Of a stretch of DNA of 7,907 nt, positions 5,911 to 7,907 are shown piece after piece. Within the stretch, counting starts at the first letter, position 1; every line of letters begins with the position of its first letter. The translations under genes and the position numbers were made by a program. The notes beneath the pieces are model-generated. The model was not told the origin of the DNA. It made no database searches and saw nothing but the letters and a program-made list of their open reading frames with translations. This stretch comes from JAVBWO01 sp036677375 (GTDB taxonomy: Bacteria > Bacillota > Dehalobacteriia > UBA4068 > UBA4997). Location: assembly GCA_036677375.1 (NCBI GenBank), contig JAVBWO010000008.1:1-7907 (forward strand), read 5' to 3'.

Positions 5911-7419
5911 ATGGCATATTTTTTTGAGGACGTTGCCCATACTTTTGGGGAATATCTGCTGGTTCCGGGATATTCCTCCGCGCAATGCATTTCGGCCAAC
6001 GTCAGTTTAAAAACTCCGGCAGTCAAATTCAAAAAAGGTGAGGAACCCTGCATCTCCATGAACATCCCCCTGGTATCGGCGATCATGCAATCTGTTTCCA
6101 ACGACACCATGGCCATTGCTTTGGCAAAAGAAGGCGGTATTTCTTTCATTTACTGCTCTCAATCCATAGAAAGCGAAGCCGCCATGGTCGCGAAGGTGAA
6201 AAGCTATAAGGCAGGCCTCGTCACCAGCGATTCCAATATCCGTCCCGATCAGACCCTTGGCGATATCCTGCAGCTGAAGGAAAAGACCGGTCATTCCACC
6301 GTAGCGGTCACCGACGACGGTACTGCCGGTGGCAAGTTCCTCGGCATCGTTACCAGCCGCGACTACCGGCTCAGCAGAATGAGCCTGGATCTGCCTGTTT
6401 CTCAGTTTATGACTCCCTTTGAAAAAGTCATCTACGCTGATGAAAAGACTACGCTGAAAGAAGCCAACGATATCATCTGGGAGCATAAATTAAACTGCCT
6501 GCCCTTAATTGATGAAAATCAGCGGTTAAAATACCTGGTATTCCGCAAAGACTATGATTCTCACAAGGAAAATCCTTTGGAGCTTTTAGATAAGCAAAAA
6601 CGCTATGTAGTAGGTGCCGGGATCAATACCAGGGATTACGAAGAACGGGTTCCCGCTCTTGTGGAAGCTGGAGCCGATGTTCTATGCATTGACTCTTCAG
6701 AGGGCTTTACCGAATGGCAGAAAAAGACCATTGATTTTATCCGCGCTAAATACGGCGATACCGTAAAAGTAGGCGCCGGCAATATCGTAGACCGCGAAGG
6801 CTTTCTCTTCCTGGCAGAAGCCGGAGCCGATTTCATTAAAGTAGGCATCGGCGGCGGTTCTATTTGCATTACCCGGGAACAAAAAGGCATCGGCCGCGGC
6901 CAGGCCACCGCTTTGATCGAAGTGGCCAAGGCTAGGGACGAATACTTTGCCAGAACCGGCATCTATATCCCGGTCTGTTCTGACGGCGGCATCGTCCATG
7001 ACTACCACATCACTCTGGCTCTTGCCATGGGCGCCGATTTCATCATGCTGGGACGTTATTTCTCCCGCTTTGACGAAAGCCCCACCAACAAACTGAACAT
7101 CAATGGCAATTATGTGAAGGAATACTGGGGAGAAGGCTCCAACCGGGCCAGGAACTGGCAGCGTTATGATCTGGGCGGCGACAACAAACTTTCCTTTGAA
7201 GAGGGCGTTGATTCCTACGTATCTTATGCAGGCAGTTTAAAGGATAACGTGACACTGACTTTGAACAAGGTACGCTCTACCATGTGCAACTGCGGCGTTA
7301 TCTCTATTCCTGATCTGCAACAAAATGCCAAGCTGACTTTGGTTTCCTCCACCAGTATCATTGAAGGCGGCTATCATGATGTTATTCTGAAAGACAAAAA
7401 CATCAATGCCGTAAAATAA
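5911..7419 (+). CDS. guaB: Inosine-5'-monophosphate dehydrogenase, Tritrichomonas-like type
   Basis: This enzyme oxidises IMP to XMP with NAD+, the committed step of guanine nucleotide synthesis, in the cytoplasm. AAAAGGAGAG at 5894-5903 places the start at 5911, giving 502 residues. A (beta/alpha)8 barrel is interrupted at about residues 103-220 by a tandem CBS (Bateman) module. The active-site loop GGGSICITR carries the catalytic Cys319, the NAD-side acid is Asp261 (CIDSSEGF), and the mobile flap holds the Arg418-Tyr419 dyad (in ARNWQRYDLGG). These numbers coincide exactly with those I recall for the Tritrichomonas foetus enzyme (503 residues), as do Lys310 and Glu431, residues linked there to low mycophenolate sensitivity. 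The gene stands alone between two terminators. All catalytic residues are intact, so it should be functional. GMP reductase is excluded by the CBS domains and the Arg-Tyr flap. Confidence 0.97.
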   Translation: MAYFFEDVAHTFGEYLLVPGYSSAQCISANVSLKTPAVKFKKGEEPCISMNIPLVSAIMQSVSNDTMAIALAKEGGISFIYCSQSIESEAAMVAKVKSYKAGLVTSDSNIRPDQTLGDILQLKEKTGHSTVAVTDDGTAGGKFLGIVTSRDYRLSRMSLDLPVSQFMTPFEKVIYADEKTTLKEANDIIWEHKLNCLPLIDENQRLKYLVFRKDYDSHKENPLELLDKQKRYVVGAGINTRDYEERVPALVEAGADVLCIDSSEGFTEWQKKTIDFIRAKYGDTVKVGAGNIVDREGFLFLAEAGADFIKVGIGGGSICITREQKGIGRGQATALIEVAKARDEYFARTGIYIPVCSDGGIVHDYHITLALAMGADFIMLGRYFSRFDESPTNKLNINGNYVKEYWGEGSNRARNWQRYDLGGDNKLSFEEGVDSYVSYAGSLKDNVTLTLNKVRSTMCNCGVISIPDLQQNAKLTLVSSTSIIEGGYHDVILKDKNINAVK

Positions 7420-7441
7420 AACAATGAGAAGTTAAAAACAC

Positions 7442-7487
7442 AAAATCCTCCTGCCGTGCACCGATGCACCTGGCAGGAGGATTTTTT
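7442..7487 (+). terminator. Strong intrinsic terminator after guaB, possibly bidirectional
   Basis: AAAATCCTCCTGCC (7442-7455) pairs perfectly with GGCAGGAGGATTTT (7472-7485), 14 bp. Within it, GTGCA (7456-7460) pairs with TGCAC (7465-7469) around the loop CCGA, with CT (7470-7471) bulged. A run of six T (7482-7487) completes it on the plus strand. On the minus strand the stem is followed by TTTTGTGTTTTT, so it may also stop transcription coming from the IS3 remnant side. Confidence 0.93.
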
Positions 7488-7550
7488 ATCCGTCATCGTC
7501 CCCCAAAACAGTATGGCGACCTCAGCTAATCAAGGGAATTTTGCTAATAC

Positions 7551-7700
7551 TCAGTCTTCCGTTGCGATACCATCTCCCATGATAGGAATAACATCGCCTA
7601 AATATTTTGGTTGCCGCTTCCACACTTCCGTATCAAGAAATGCCTTCACCTTAGCCAGGCTTTCCCGGAAACGGTTGTAGCGCATGCCATAAATGCTTTT
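7551..7700 (-). pseudogene. Unidentified 3' coding remnant joined to the IS3 fragment
   Basis: On the minus strand one frame runs from the IS3 junction to a TGA at 7551-7553. It encodes about 49 residues, beginning DKSIYGMRYNRFRESLAK and ending in GDGIATED. The mix of charged, aromatic and hydrophobic residues looks like real protein rather than an out-of-frame shadow. It is in a different frame from the IS3 transposase segment upstream. I do not recognise the family. It may be the 3' end of a gene interrupted by or fused to the IS element. No start codon or ribosome site of its own is visible. It could also be a chance open frame. Confidence 0.35.
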
Positions 7701-7907
7701 ATCCGGAGCACCGTCTTTGGATTGAAATACAATGATTTTTCCCGCATGAGCCATATCTGCACACGTCTGTAGCCATAAGTTTTTCCACAGCACTGCCGAC
7801 ATTCTGAAATCAGCTCAGCAATATATCGGTCGTGCTGTGGTTTGTCTTTACGCTTCACGTAATCGTAGTATCCGCTGCGGGATACCTTGAAAAATCCGCA
7901 CATGACC
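7700..7907 (-). mobile_element. IS3-family transposase OrfB, N-terminal fragment
   Basis: Reading leftward from the right edge, the minus strand encodes MCGFFKVSRSGYYDYVKRK, then TYGYRRVQIWL and NPKTVLRI. This is the helix-turn-helix region (HTH_21 type) that opens IS3-family OrfB proteins. OrfB normally continues with a further linker and then the rve/DDE catalytic domain, about 280 residues in all. Here the family match stops after about 68 residues near 7700, and the frame ends in TGA at 7646. The whole catalytic domain is missing, so this copy is inactive. The 5' part, including any OrfA and the left inverted repeat, would lie beyond 7907. I see no recognisable terminal repeat or target-site duplication inside the window. 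Confidence 0.8.

Noticed and set aside
5632..5985. Minus-strand frame of 117 residues with a hydrophobic stretch near its C-terminus
   Set aside because: It overlaps the guaB start, the guaB promoter region and the meaB terminator. It has no recognisable family, and its composition follows AT-rich intergenic DNA. A small membrane protein cannot be fully excluded.
7456..7680. Plus-strand frame of 74 residues after guaB
   Set aside because: It begins inside the terminator hairpin and is antisense to the IS3 remnant and the adjoining coding remnant. It has no ribosome site and no recognisable family.
1..7907. CRISPR arrays, tRNA or rRNA genes, toxin-antitoxin or defence systems
   Set aside because: I saw no regularly spaced repeats, cloverleaf-like sequences or relevant protein motifs on either strand.

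Overview
The window looks like chromosomal DNA of an anaerobic, propionate- or succinate-metabolising bacterium, most likely in the Bacillota (Negativicutes or a syntrophic or fermentative clostridial lineage). This is an inference from three things: a two-subunit coenzyme B12-dependent methylmalonyl-CoA mutase, strong AGGAGG-type ribosome binding sites, and moderately GC-rich genes separated by very AT-rich promoter regions. No 16S rRNA or other decisive marker is present.

Layout, left to right. (1) Positions 2-2014 (+): methylmalonyl-CoA mutase small subunit (mutA), with its 5' end cut off by the window edge. (2) Positions 2014-4218 (+): large catalytic subunit (mutB), translationally coupled to mutA by a TGATG stop/start overlap. 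(3) Positions 4219-4480: a 262-bp AT-rich gap with a 15-bp tandem repeat, an extended -10 promoter flanked by direct repeats, and a leader with a long-range inverted repeat. (4) Positions 4481-5635 (+): MeaB-type G-protein chaperone of the mutase, with an unusual N-terminal extension and an intrinsic terminator overlapping its stop codon. (5) Positions 5636-5910: an AT-rich gap with a perfect 16-bp palindrome and the guaB promoter region. (6) Positions 5911-7419 (+): IMP dehydrogenase (guaB) that is collinear, residue for residue at known active-site positions, with the Tritrichomonas foetus enzyme. A very strong hairpin terminator follows. (7) Positions 7551-7907 (-): the N-terminal part of an IS3-family transposase OrfB entering from the right edge and broken after about 68 residues, running into an unidentified coding remnant.

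How the genes work together: MutA/MutB interconvert succinyl-CoA and (R)-methylmalonyl-CoA using adenosylcobalamin, and MeaB gates cofactor loading and protects the mutase. The first three genes therefore form one functional module, although meaB appears to have its own promoter. guaB (the committed step of GMP synthesis) is an independent unit framed by terminators on both sides. The IS3 remnant marks the end of the conserved block.

I looked for a novel system and did not find one. The points most worth a second look are the T. foetus-like IMP dehydrogenase, the MeaB N-terminal extension, the candidate regulatory repeats in the two gaps, and the chimeric junction in the IS3 remnant.
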